64,000 bases of DNA from Candidatus Bathyarchaeota archaeon (GTDB lineage: Archaea; Thermoproteota; Bathyarchaeia; Bathyarchaeales; SOJC01): assembly GCA_020352645.1 (NCBI GenBank), contig CP070683.1, forward strand, positions 1,342,956 through 1,406,955, read 5' to 3'. Below, piece after piece: positions 17,358 to 24,684 of the stretch (position 1 is the first letter of the stretch; the number at the start of each line of letters is the position of its first letter). Made by a program: the position numbers and the translations under genes. The notes below the pieces were generated by a model. The model was not told the DNA's origin. It worked only from the letters and a program-made list of their open reading frames with translations, and did not search any database.

Positions 17358-18524
17358 TTGAAGTATATGAATCTCTTTCAGATGTTCATGCGCGGGAAAT
17401 CTGTCTGCAGAGTAATCTTTGTTGCAATTACAGCACTGTTTCTTGCTTCAGCACTTTGCAGGCTGATCTACTCGCAGAACTACGAGCAAACATATTTCTT
17501 AGCTACGGAACAGTCTACTCATCAAATCAGTCTCTCAGTTACTCACCAATTATATGAGTATTATCTGCAGAAAGATCATCAGTTGACTTTGGACGATTTC
17601 GCTAGTTTCGTAACTCCTTATGCATTCGCACAAGTAGCGATTGAAGTCACCAGCCTTTTTGAAGAGGAGGAGGATTTTGTCAATGCTATCCTGATGATAT
17701 GTCATCAAATCGAATATCAGGTGACTGATGAACCGAAATATCCCGTTGAAACAATCATCGATAATAGAGGAGACTGTGATCTGCTTTCTTATGTTGCAGC
17801 GTCCATTATACTTGCCCACGATGTTGACGTCATTCTGCTCTACTACGAGCATGAAAGCCATATGAACATAGGCGTAAACCTACCAGACCCGCCTCAAGAT
17901 GTGCGTTCAACTGCTTCGTACATCGAATACAACGGGTCTAGATACTATGTGGCTGAGTGTACTGGTGACGACTGGCAAAATGGATGGAGGGTTGGTGAAT
18001 GCCCCCCGGAGCTGGAGCAAGCTAGTGTCGCAGTTATAGCGCTTGAAGACTGTGAGCTTATCGCCCCGGGTCAAGTTTCTGCCAGTCTAGGGGCGCTAAC
18101 GCCTTCAACCTTGACGGTTGAGGTCTCACCTAGATTCATTGTTGAGGGAAATACCGTGGAAATCAGTGGACAAGTCCGCCCCTCAGTTAGTGACGGGGAA
18201 GTAGCTATTTACGCTTTAACGAATGGAAACTGGGAGATTGTAGGCACGGCAACACTGGATTTGGAAGGGCGCTTCAGCTTTTCATGGAGACCAGCATTTT
18301 GGGGACAACACTATTTGAAAGCATCATGGTCCGGAGATTCTGAATATGCTGGAGCAGACAGCACGGTAGTCTCTATCTATGTGCTGCCAGAAACGACTCT
18401 CCTTATCGGAGGCATTATCGTTATCGTAGCAGTTTCAATTCTCATACTCCTATTGTATAAAGCAACCCATTCAGAGAAAGCGCTTACATTAGAAGAGAAC
18501 CCTGTTGTCACCGGCCCGAATTGA
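17358..18524 (+). CDS. Membrane-anchored transglutaminase-like protein with Ig-like domain
   Basis: 388 residues. Layout: an N-terminal signal/transmembrane helix (about 17-36), a transglutaminase/cysteine-protease-like core with NRGDCDLLSY (Cys140) and HESHMNIGV (His168), an Ig-like beta domain (about 240-345; FIVEGNTVEISGQV, WSGDSEYAGAD), and a C-terminal membrane helix (about 350-372) with a short charged tail. The core is placed outside the cell. Transglutaminase-like enzymes cut or cross-link peptides; a third catalytic residue is not certain (an acidic residue near YYVAEC is possible). Start is TTG 17358 or ATG 17367. It does not obviously belong to the sugar locus. Confidence 0.7.
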   Translation: MKYMNLFQMFMRGKSVCRVIFVAITALFLASALCRLIYSQNYEQTYFLATEQSTHQISLSVTHQLYEYYLQKDHQLTLDDFASFVTPYAFAQVAIEVTSLFEEEEDFVNAILMICHQIEYQVTDEPKYPVETIIDNRGDCDLLSYVAASIILAHDVDVILLYYEHESHMNIGVNLPDPPQDVRSTASYIEYNGSRYYVAECTGDDWQNGWRVGECPPELEQASVAVIALEDCELIAPGQVSASLGALTPSTLTVEVSPRFIVEGNTVEISGQVRPSVSDGEVAIYALTNGNWEIVGTATLDLEGRFSFSWRPAFWGQHYLKASWSGDSEYAGADSTVVSIYVLPETTLLIGGIIVIVAVSILILLLYKATHSEKALTLEENPVVTGPN

Positions 18525-18635
18525 GGTTCTAGAGTTTCGGAAGAAAGCGCATGTACAAGATGAGCGTAGCGGAAGCCCGCACACATCAAACCTGACTTCA
18601 AACTCGAAGCATAGGACCATTGCATAGCAAGAACC

Positions 18636-18643
18636 TATTTATA
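18636..18643 (+). promoter_or_regulatory. TATA box for the DUF6125 gene
   Basis: TATTTATA lies 28 nt (centre to A of ATG) before ATG 18668. That distance predicts a leaderless transcript and argues against the upstream in-frame TTG 18620, which would precede the TATA box. Confidence 0.55.
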
Positions 18644-18667
18644 GGTCCAGCTAACTTCGAACGAAAG

Positions 18668-19213
18668 ATGGTGTTCGTGTTGAGCTGGCCTACCGATGAA
18701 GATCTGGGGATGCTTCGCAGAATGCCAAAAGGCAAGCTACTCAAGCTTTTCTTCTTACATATCAAGAATTTGTGGAGAGTTGATGGTCTTTATTTTCTAG
18801 GGATAGAAGCCAAATTTGGCACAGAAGCGGCAACAGAGATAGACGCGGATTGTTGGAGGATCATGGGAAAGATTGAAGCAAGGGGGATTAGAGAAGCTTT
18901 GGGCATTAAGAAAAATGATGTAGAGGCACTGATCCAGGCTCTAAGTGGCACCAGCTGGGCGTTATATCAGATCGAAAAGGAGTATGAAGTGTCTCCTCAA
19001 CAGGGAATCTATCGTGTAGTCAAGTGTAGGACTCAAGAAACCAGGCTAAGAAAAGGTCTAAGAGAGTTTCCCTGTAAACAAGTACGCCTTGGTTATCTTC
19101 AAAGCTTCGCTAGAGAGTTCAACCCCGATATTGAAGTCGTATGCAGAGTATGTCCTCCAGATATACGTCCAGAAGGTAAGTGGTGTGAATGGGTGTTTAC
19201 TATCCGCAAGTAG
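18668..19213 (+). CDS. DUF6125 family protein, ATC-hydrolase-like
   Basis: 181 residues from ATG 18668. Family features: HIKNLWRVDGLYF, EAKFGTEAATEID, CRTQETRLRKGLREFPCKQV and CRVCPPD. The pattern is that of DUF6125, related by description to L-2-amino-thiazoline-4-carboxylate hydrolase-like proteins. The conserved cysteines (in CRTQE, FPCK and CRVCPP) could bind a metal or cofactor. No confirmed function is known to me. It stands alone between the transglutaminase-like and CBS genes. Confidence 0.7.
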   Translation: MVFVLSWPTDEDLGMLRRMPKGKLLKLFFLHIKNLWRVDGLYFLGIEAKFGTEAATEIDADCWRIMGKIEARGIREALGIKKNDVEALIQALSGTSWALYQIEKEYEVSPQQGIYRVVKCRTQETRLRKGLREFPCKQVRLGYLQSFAREFNPDIEVVCRVCPPDIRPEGKWCEWVFTIRK

Positions 19214-19240
19214 AAGACTATTCCACATTTCCTTGTCTCG

Positions 19241-19276
19241 GAATGGTTTAATCTCTGCTTTCTGACAATACCATTC
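19241..19276. terminator. Inverted repeat between convergent genes
   Basis: GAATGGT (19241-19247) and ACCATTC (19270-19276) are perfect 7-bp arms around a 22-nt loop, spanning the end of the minus-strand CBS gene and the gap to the DUF6125 gene. It may act as a bidirectional end structure. Confidence 0.35.
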
Positions 19277-19730
19277 AGACTACGTAGTAGTCGACAACTT
19301 TCTGCATACGCTTGGGAGCCATTTTCTCGCTTAATTTCTTGAGAATGCGAATCATCTGCGGCTGAAAACGCGCTAGATCAGTGAGAGTAACCAACCCTTT
19401 CAGCTGTCCGTTCCCTACAACTGGTAGTTTCTTTATCTTTAGTTTAAACATCAATTTTGCGGCTTCTTCAAGGTCCATATCCGGTTCAACTACGATCAAA
19501 GGCTTTGACATTACACTCTTAACTCTTGTTTTTCTTGGGCTCTTTGCCTGGCTAACCACTCTCTTTAGCAGATCTCTTTCCGTCAATATACCCATTGCCT
19601 TGCCATCTTTTGTAACAATTAGGCAACCAATCTCAAATCTATTCATGACGTCCGCTGCTTCCTTGACTGTCCATTGTTCATCAACAGTTATCACTTCCTT
19701 TACCATCACGTCCTCAACTCTCAGAGACAT
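19275..19730 (-). CDS. Tandem CBS-domain protein
   Basis: 151 residues made of two CBS domains: VEDVMVKEVITVDEQWTVKEAADVM with IGCLIVTKDGKAMGILTERDLLKRVV, then VKSVMSKPLIVVEPDMDLEEAAKLM with LPVVGNGQLKGLVTLTDLARF. CBS pairs bind adenine nucleotides and act as sensors. No catalytic domain is fused, so it probably works through a partner. It is a single gene divergent from the flavodiiron gene. Confidence 0.9.
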   Translation of the reverse strand: MSLRVEDVMVKEVITVDEQWTVKEAADVMNRFEIGCLIVTKDGKAMGILTERDLLKRVVSQAKSPRKTRVKSVMSKPLIVVEPDMDLEEAAKLMFKLKIKKLPVVGNGQLKGLVTLTDLARFQPQMIRILKKLSEKMAPKRMQKVVDYYVV

Positions 19731-19930
19731 TTGTACACAATCCTCGACGATCTGCCAAAACGTTACATGGCTACCGCAATTCTATTGTTGCTTCCCTTTT
19801 AGACTTTGTCTCTGCAAAAAAGAACAGACGTAATCTCGCATATCTTGCTTTCACACGGTTAGGGAACCCACGCGGGTGAGTAGTTATTTGGCTCTTTCAG
19901 GATGGTAGTATGTAACTTATTTAGAGGGAC

Positions 19931-21145
19931 TTGCTAGTAGAGTTGGTGCAGCAAATGCCCTCTGGAAGTCTTGAGATTAGCTCTGGTGTTTTTTGGGTAG
20001 GTGTTGAAGACTGGGATCGCAGAGTATTTGACGCTTTCATTCCACTGCCGTATGGCACTTCATACAATTCCTATTTGATTGTGGGCAGCAACAAAAGCGC
20101 TCTCATTGATACAGTAAATCCGGGGTTCGAAGGGTCCCTCCTCCGGGAAATCAGCCAGATATTGGCTCCTGAAAAGCTTGACTACGTGATAATGAACCAT
20201 GCTGAGCCGGACCATGCAGGCAGCATTCCTGCGGTTCTTAAGATAGCTAAGCACGCCAAGCTCGTTGCGTCCAAGCTGGGTGTTAATATGGCTGAAATGT
20301 ACTTCAAAGTGCCTCATGAAAGGCAGATCCGGGTTAAGGAGAATGATGTAATAGAACTTGGAGGAAAGACATTGAGATTCATCGAGGCTCCTTGGCTACA
20401 TTGGCCGGAGACCATGTTCACCTACGACATGGCTGAAAAGGTGCTTTTTTCCTGTGATTTTTTCGGTTCTCACATGACATCTGGTAAGCTCTATGCAGAT
20501 GAGGTTGGTAAGCTATTGCAGCCTGAGGCTAAACGGTACTACGCAGAAATCATGATGCCTTTTTCCGCTTCAGTGCAACAAGCTCTGGATAAGGTTAAGC
20601 TTCTACAGCCTGAGAAAATCGCGCCTAGCCATGGCCCAGTATACAGAGACCCTCAAGCAATTATTGAGTTATATGAAAAGTGGGCACGTGGGCCTCTTGA
20701 AAAGAAGGTGGTTGTGATTTACGTCTCTATGTGGGGCAACACAGAAGCCTTGCAGAGAGTAATAACTGAGACGATTTCATCTAAAGGCATAGAGGTTATA
20801 CCCTACAACCTCACTGTTTCTGACGTTTCTCACGTTCTCAGAGATTTGGTGGATGCAAGCGCCGTGGTCATCGGATCGCCGACAGTCCTCGGCGGAGCAC
20901 ATCCACTAGCAATGTATGCAACTGAACTGGTAGCTTCCTTCGGAGTCAGAGGAAAGATTGCAGCCGTTTTTGGCTCTTTCGGATGGGGTGGAGGTGCGGT
21001 GAGACGCTTGACTGCGCGCTTGGAAAAAGGGGGATTTGAAATAGTTGATGCCTTGGAGGTGCGCGGGCCACCAGAAGAGGAGCATTTCAGAAGAGCTGTC
21101 ACTTTAAGCGAAGCAATCGCGGACAAAGTTGCAGGAGAAACTTGA
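19931..21145 (+). CDS. Flavodiiron protein (F420H2 oxidase FprA-like)
   Basis: 404 residues. The N-terminal metallo-beta-lactamase domain carries the diiron ligands H90-x-E92-x-D94-H95 (NHAEPDHAGS), H157, D176 and H234. The C-terminal flavodoxin domain (from about 256) binds FMN, with VIYVSMWGNTEAL and IGSPTVLGGAHP. Such proteins reduce O2 to water, or NO, in the cytoplasm of anaerobes; in methanogens the donor is F420H2. All iron ligands are present. The start is uncertain: TTG 19931, or ATG 19955 if the TATA-like AACTTATTTA upstream gives a leaderless mRNA. Confidence 0.93.
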   Translation: MLVELVQQMPSGSLEISSGVFWVGVEDWDRRVFDAFIPLPYGTSYNSYLIVGSNKSALIDTVNPGFEGSLLREISQILAPEKLDYVIMNHAEPDHAGSIPAVLKIAKHAKLVASKLGVNMAEMYFKVPHERQIRVKENDVIELGGKTLRFIEAPWLHWPETMFTYDMAEKVLFSCDFFGSHMTSGKLYADEVGKLLQPEAKRYYAEIMMPFSASVQQALDKVKLLQPEKIAPSHGPVYRDPQAIIELYEKWARGPLEKKVVVIYVSMWGNTEALQRVITETISSKGIEVIPYNLTVSDVSHVLRDLVDASAVVIGSPTVLGGAHPLAMYATELVASFGVRGKIAAVFGSFGWGGGAVRRLTARLEKGGFEIVDALEVRGPPEEEHFRRAVTLSEAIADKVAGET

Positions 21146-21276
21146 CGCCTGAATGGCTTATTTCCAGCATAGATCTGCTCTGCAATTCTACGCAGTCTAT
21201 CAGCTTCACTATTGAAGCAGCTTCGAATCGTGGGAACACTTATCAAAATCTGAGCAATCTCGTCTTCGTCTTCCAT
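21134..21276 (-). pseudogene. Possible remnant or antisense-overlapping small gene
   Basis: From the ATG at 21276 the minus strand encodes about 47 residues with a protein-like mix (MEDEDEIAQIL, then EADRLRRIAEQIYAGNKPF). It starts 24 nt after the PAC4-like gene. The frame continues to 20830, but beyond about 21134 it is antisense to the flavodiiron gene and becomes Ser/Thr/Pro-rich, like a shadow frame. It may be a truncated gene or chance. Confidence 0.22.
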
Positions 21277-21299
21277 CTGCTAAAGGAAGGTATGCAAGC

Positions 21300-21692
21300 T
21301 CATATGCTGAGATCTCCTTTCGCGCTAGCTGTCTGTGGTGCGTCGTCTGTCGTTGTGAGCTTGTTGAAAAGCTTGATGAGGATAGGGTTTGCTTCGGTTT
21401 CATTCATAGTGCTTAGATGCACTGAAACCAAGCCGATTTTTCCTGTCTTGGCCGCAAGCCTTTCGGCCAGTATGCGCGCAGTTGCGGTATTTCTGTCTCC
21501 TAGGAGAATTGATGAGACAAGTGGCTTCATCTGCATCTGGGTGGCTTGAGGTACAGACGCAGCAAGCGTTCCTAGCTGATCTTCGGATTCGCTGAGGAAG
21601 GCTAAGACAGCGTTTTTAGTTTCTATATAAATGCCCAAGAAGTGTACAGCTCTCTCTGAAAGCTCTTTCTTCACGATTATTGCTCGTGTCAT
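21300..21692 (-). CDS. Proteasome assembly chaperone 4 (PAC4/PSMG4)-like protein
   Basis: 130 residues from ATG 21692 (GTG 21701 is possible). The sequence follows the eukaryotic PAC4 pattern in order: VHFLGIYIETKNAVLAF, an acidic turn, LGTLAASVP, then VSSILLGDRNTATARILAERLAAKTGK and VSVHL. Human PSMG4 as I recall it has VHF, NLAVAM, VSTSLLGD, LAQRLARKTNK and VSYNL at the matching places. PAC3-PAC4 help build the 20S alpha ring. A minus-strand TATA box, GATATATAAC (about 21729-21738), lies about 40 nt upstream. The family call rests on a remembered alignment and needs a profile search. Confidence 0.6.
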   Translation of the reverse strand: MTRAIIVKKELSERAVHFLGIYIETKNAVLAFLSESEDQLGTLAASVPQATQMQMKPLVSSILLGDRNTATARILAERLAAKTGKIGLVSVHLSTMNETEANPILIKLFNKLTTTDDAPQTASAKGDLSI

Positions 21693-21769
21693 CTGATCCA
21701 CCGGTTGAAGTTGGCTCTAATTATGTTATATATCATTGCTATTAGAATTGGCAAGATTGGAAATCCAGC

Positions 21770-22045
21770 TCACTCCAGTCGTTTTACTATGTGATATCCA
21801 TACTTGGTCTTTATGACAGGTGAGATTTCACCTTTCTTAAGGGAGAAGGCAGCTCTCTCGAATTCCTTTACCATCATCCCTCTTCCAAATGCTCCTAGAT
21901 CTCCACCACGTTTTTTCGATGGACAAAGCGATTCTTGCTTGGCAATGTTTGCGAACTTCTCTCCTCCATTCAAGCGGCTCAGAACGTTGTCTGCTTCCTC
22001 CTTCGTTTTAACAAGGATGTGGGCACAGTGAATCTTGGTTGGCAT
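21770..22045 (-). CDS. Parvulin-type peptidyl-prolyl isomerase
   Basis: 91 residues from ATG 22045: IHCAHILVKTKEEADNVL, GEKFANIAKQESLCPSKKRGGDLGAFGRGMMVKEFERAAFSL, then VIKTKYGYHIV. The His pair (HILV and GYHIV), the GDLG and F-x-x-A-x-F-x-L elements and the length match stand-alone archaeal/PpiC parvulins of about 90-95 residues. It catalyses prolyl cis-trans isomerisation. There is no signal peptide, so it is cytoplasmic. Confidence 0.92.
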   Translation of the reverse strand: MPTKIHCAHILVKTKEEADNVLSRLNGGEKFANIAKQESLCPSKKRGGDLGAFGRGMMVKEFERAAFSLKKGEISPVIKTKYGYHIVKRLE

Positions 22046-22212
22046 GTGAAACGATAACGCCACTTACAATTATAAGAATTGCTGCCTTTGGCAGGTTTTT
22101 CCGTACGGAATGACTTAATGGAAAGCTGGAAGTTTGCCTTTGGTAAAAAATGACTCTTTCGCCTTCATCTTAGAGCGCATCTAGAACTTCGGTCTCGCTA
22201 AGCAGGCTTTTG

Positions 22213-22863
22213 TCACCGTTTAATTCCCTGATCATTTGGTGTTCTTCTGGAGAGAACTGTTCCCTGTCTCTGGCCGATTCTTATCGCAGACCTGGCGTTG
22301 CTCTTGGCTCTTCTTTGTGGTTTCTCCCCACGGCTCCTGCTAGTCATGTCCTCTCTAACTCTCTCGATGATTACATTTTCAGGGAGGAAAGGAAGCAGGT
22401 TATGCAAAAGTTCCTCTGCGTATAGGGGTACTCCGTCTCCAATCTTCAGTGTTATGTTGTCTGCTGGAATGCTGCGGATGGCATGAGTTATTGCGTCGAC
22501 GGCTAGCTGGAGGTTCGTACAATCGTCAGTTTTGATTACTGCTCCGTCGCCGATAATCGCCACACCTATGTTCTGCCCTGGATCTACTCCCACCACAAGT
22601 CTGCCATATGCTTTCTTTCCAGCAACCATTCTAACCGCCTGGTCTACGATTTCGGAAGGATCTGTACCTTCATCATATTCCAAAACATTTCCATGCATTA
22701 CTTGGCTGCGTTCGCTGGCAGTTGTTAGCACTACTTTTATGTCGACCGGGATTTTTTCCTTTGGCGTCAAGCTTAGGAAATGCGCGTTTTTTCTTTTTAG
22801 CTCATTCACTAGCAAATAGTAAGCTTTTCCAGAAACCGTTACCACAGCGATTTTCGCTTTCAT
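22213..22863 (-). CDS. RNase H-fold (RuvC/YqgF-like) archaeal protein
   Basis: 216 residues from ATG 22863. The middle contains LVVGVDPGQNIGVAIIGDGAVI (Asp94), the first strand pair of an RNase H-like fold with its metal-binding Asp. A possible second acid is in KIGDGVP (strand 4). The C-terminus is basic and probably contacts nucleic acid (EKPQRRAKSNARSAIR). The roughly 85 N-terminal residues form a separate domain of unknown type. It is divergent from radB across an 80-nt shared promoter, hinting at a role in recombination or repair (inference). I do not recognise a named family. Confidence 0.6.
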   Translation of the reverse strand: MKAKIAVVTVSGKAYYLLVNELKRKNAHFLSLTPKEKIPVDIKVVLTTASERSQVMHGNVLEYDEGTDPSEIVDQAVRMVAGKKAYGRLVVGVDPGQNIGVAIIGDGAVIKTDDCTNLQLAVDAITHAIRSIPADNITLKIGDGVPLYAEELLHNLLPFLPENVIIERVREDMTSRSRGEKPQRRAKSNARSAIRIGQRQGTVLSRRTPNDQGIKR

Positions 22864-22900
22864 TGTGCGCCCTTTCGCGACGACTCTAGTCAACGGAAAC

Positions 22901-22915
22901 AAAGTTATTAACTTT
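22901..22915. promoter_or_regulatory. Symmetric divergent promoter between the RNase H-like gene and radB
   Basis: AAAGTTA-T-TAACTTT is a perfect 15-bp palindrome centred at 22908, about 36 nt from the radB start and 45 nt from the RNase H-like start. Being symmetric and AT-rich, it could serve as TATA element for both directions or as an operator for both genes. Confidence 0.45.
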
Positions 22916-22943
22916 TAGCAGCTATTAATCGTTCTTCGCGTGG

Positions 22944-23645
22944 TTGTCTTTGCACAGAGTGATTCCGACTGGATGCAGCTCACTTGACGAGCAATTGGGC
23001 GGGGGTTTGATAGGAAGGGAAATCTCACTTTTGTATGGGGAGCCTGGAACTGGGAAAACCTCATTATCAATTCAGTGTGCTGTAAACTGTGCAAGGATGG
23101 GTTACAAGGCTTTCTTTATAGATTGTGACAATGGCTTTCTCTCCAGACGAATGGAGCAGGTTGCTCCTGAAGACTGCGAAGATATCGCCTCTAGAATAAT
23201 CCTGATGAGGCCTGAAGATTTCGAACAGCAAGCAACTGTTATTGACAAGCTCAATGATTATATTAGCGATGAGACTGGCTTAGTTATTATCGACACAGTC
23301 ACAAGTTTGTATCGCGAGAGATTGGGTGCTGGTATCAAGGAAACTTTTGCGCTGAACCGTGAACTTAACCGCCAAATGGGCCGCTTGGCTCAGACAATAA
23401 AGACTAGAGAAACTGCGGGTCTTGTTGTGAGTCAAGTGCGGAGTGTGATTCTTGGTGAGCAAGGGGCTGTACAGCCTGTCGCTACAAGAGTCTTACATTT
23501 CTGGTCAGATACTATTGTGTTTCTGGAGCCAACATCTCAGGGGAAGCTGGTTAAAGCTATAGTCAAGAAACGCAGAGAGAGAAAACGAATCAGGCCAATA
23601 CTGTTGGAGATTGAGGAAAGAGGACTATGTGATCATGAAGGCTGA
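22944..23645 (+). CDS. radB: DNA repair and recombination protein RadB
   Basis: 233 residues. It begins with PTGCSSLDEQLGGGL, Walker A is GEPGTGKTS (about 32-40) and Walker B is GLVIIDT. Like RadB and unlike RadA, it lacks the N-terminal helix-hairpin-helix domain. RadB is a RecA/Rad51 paralogue that assists RadA in homologous recombination. The start is TTG 22944. The carS gene follows within 30 nt, a probable co-transcript. Confidence 0.93.
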   Translation: MSLHRVIPTGCSSLDEQLGGGLIGREISLLYGEPGTGKTSLSIQCAVNCARMGYKAFFIDCDNGFLSRRMEQVAPEDCEDIASRIILMRPEDFEQQATVIDKLNDYISDETGLVIIDTVTSLYRERLGAGIKETFALNRELNRQMGRLAQTIKTRETAGLVVSQVRSVILGEQGAVQPVATRVLHFWSDTIVFLEPTSQGKLVKAIVKKRRERKRIRPILLEIEERGLCDHEG

Positions 23646-23672
23646 GTGTTCCAGAAGGATGGTGGTGATTGT

Positions 23673-24164
23673 ATGTTGGACATGATCTTTGAATCGCTCA
23701 TATTCATATTTCCGGCCTACTGTGCTAACTCTATCCCAGTGGTCCTCGGTGGAGGTAGGTCTTTAGATTTTGGCCGCAAGTTCATAGATGGTCGACCGCT
23801 ATTTGGCTCACATAAGACTTTTAGAGGATTCTTCGCAGGTCTTTGTGTCGGGACAATTGTCGGTATTGGAGAAAGCATTGTATTTGACTGGTACACTCCT
23901 TTGCTAGGCTTTCTACTGTCCTTGGGTGCAGTACTTGGAGATCTTGGAGGGGCATTCGCCAAGCGGCGGCTAGGACTGGCCCCGGGCGCCTTTTTTCCTG
24001 TAGTTGACCAGATCGATTTTGTGTTGCTAGCATTGGTCTTTTCTATTCCAGTCGCTGCACCCACGCTTATCTTGACTCTTCATATTATTGCCATCACGAT
24101 ACCGATTCACATTTTGACAAATCTTCTTGCATACTTGGTGAAGTTGAAGAAGAAGCCTTGGTGA
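23673..24164 (+). CDS. carS: CDP-archaeol synthase (CarS)
   Basis: 163 residues from ATG 23673, preceded by GGTGGTGAT. Four to five membrane helices are predicted. Motifs: YCANSIPVVLGGGRSLDFG, DGRPLFGSHKTFRGF, GDLGGAFAKRRLGLAPGAFFPVVDQIDF. CarS transfers CMP from CTP to digeranylgeranylglyceryl phosphate, activating archaeal ether lipids for head-group attachment at the membrane. The conserved KTxRG and KRR..PG..FP..DQxD motifs are intact. It is convergent with the OST3/DC2-like gene, 4 nt apart. Confidence 0.93.
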   Translation: MLDMIFESLIFIFPAYCANSIPVVLGGGRSLDFGRKFIDGRPLFGSHKTFRGFFAGLCVGTIVGIGESIVFDWYTPLLGFLLSLGAVLGDLGGAFAKRRLGLAPGAFFPVVDQIDFVLLALVFSIPVAAPTLILTLHIIAITIPIHILTNLLAYLVKLKKKPW

Positions 24165-24168
24165 ACTT

Positions 24169-24603
24169 CTAGCGTAAGGGCGCTATCGTACTTGGGAAGA
24201 GGTAAAACTCTATAACGACCCAGCCGATGAGGAAAAGAAGCAGGCCAAGAAGCAGCATTGTGAATGCCTCACGAGGGTTGTAAGCGTATTTTGTGCTTTG
24301 ATAGACCAGTACCAATCCCATAGTGACGAAGGAATACAAGATCATAGAGGCAACGCTCTCAGCCACCAGCTGCTCGTTGAGAGCCTGTGGGTAGTAAGGT
24401 ATGATCCTGCCACCAGCACCGACAAATGCCACAGCTGGTTGTTCAATAATATCGTAGATTCCTCCTCCTAGCAGAAAAATCGACGTCGCTATTGCCAGCG
24501 TCGCCAAAAGAAACGTTGAAGGCTTAATCGCCATTATCCTTCTGTAAGCCTTTTGAAGATTGTATGAAAGCGAGGTGGCACTCCTTCTGGCTCTACGAGA
24601 CAT
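24169..24603 (-). CDS. OST3/DC2(OSTC)-like membrane protein
   Basis: 144 residues from ATG 24603, chosen because GGTGAAGG precedes it and a TATA-like region lies at about 24656-24667; ATG 24645 is possible. Three hydrophobic segments are present. The pattern LLGGGIYDIIEQPAV, then RIIPYYPQALNEQLVAESVASMILY, then GLVLVYQSTKYAYNPREAFTMLLLG parallels the eukaryotic oligosaccharyltransferase subunits DC2/OSTC (GGIIYDVI.EPP, QYI.EG.ASS, GLGFI..D, ..P....LLL.G). It may assist AglB-type N-glycosylation or docking to the translocon (inference). The call rests on a remembered motif comparison. Confidence 0.6.
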   Translation of the reverse strand: MSRRARRSATSLSYNLQKAYRRIMAIKPSTFLLATLAIATSIFLLGGGIYDIIEQPAVAFVGAGGRIIPYYPQALNEQLVAESVASMILYSFVTMGLVLVYQSTKYAYNPREAFTMLLLGLLLFLIGWVVIEFYLFPSTIAPLR

Positions 24604-24655
24604 TTCCTTCACCTGAACGAAGTATTCTGCCTTTCCTATATGCATTGGAAAGTCT

Positions 24656-24667
24656 ACTTAAATATTC
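24656..24667. promoter_or_regulatory. AT-rich divergent promoter (OST3/DC2-like and NucS-like genes)
   Basis: ACTTAAATATTC is TATA-like on both strands. Its centre is about 24 nt before ATG 24685 (plus strand, leaderless) and about 58 nt before ATG 24603 (minus strand, leader with Shine-Dalgarno). Confidence 0.45.
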
Positions 24668-24684
24668 CTTCATTCTAAAGGTGA

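Noticed and set aside
21142-21549. 135-codon plus-strand frame after the flavodiiron gene
   Set aside because: It is antisense to the PAC4-like gene, whose protein has a clear family pattern; the plus frame is Ser/Leu-rich without motifs.
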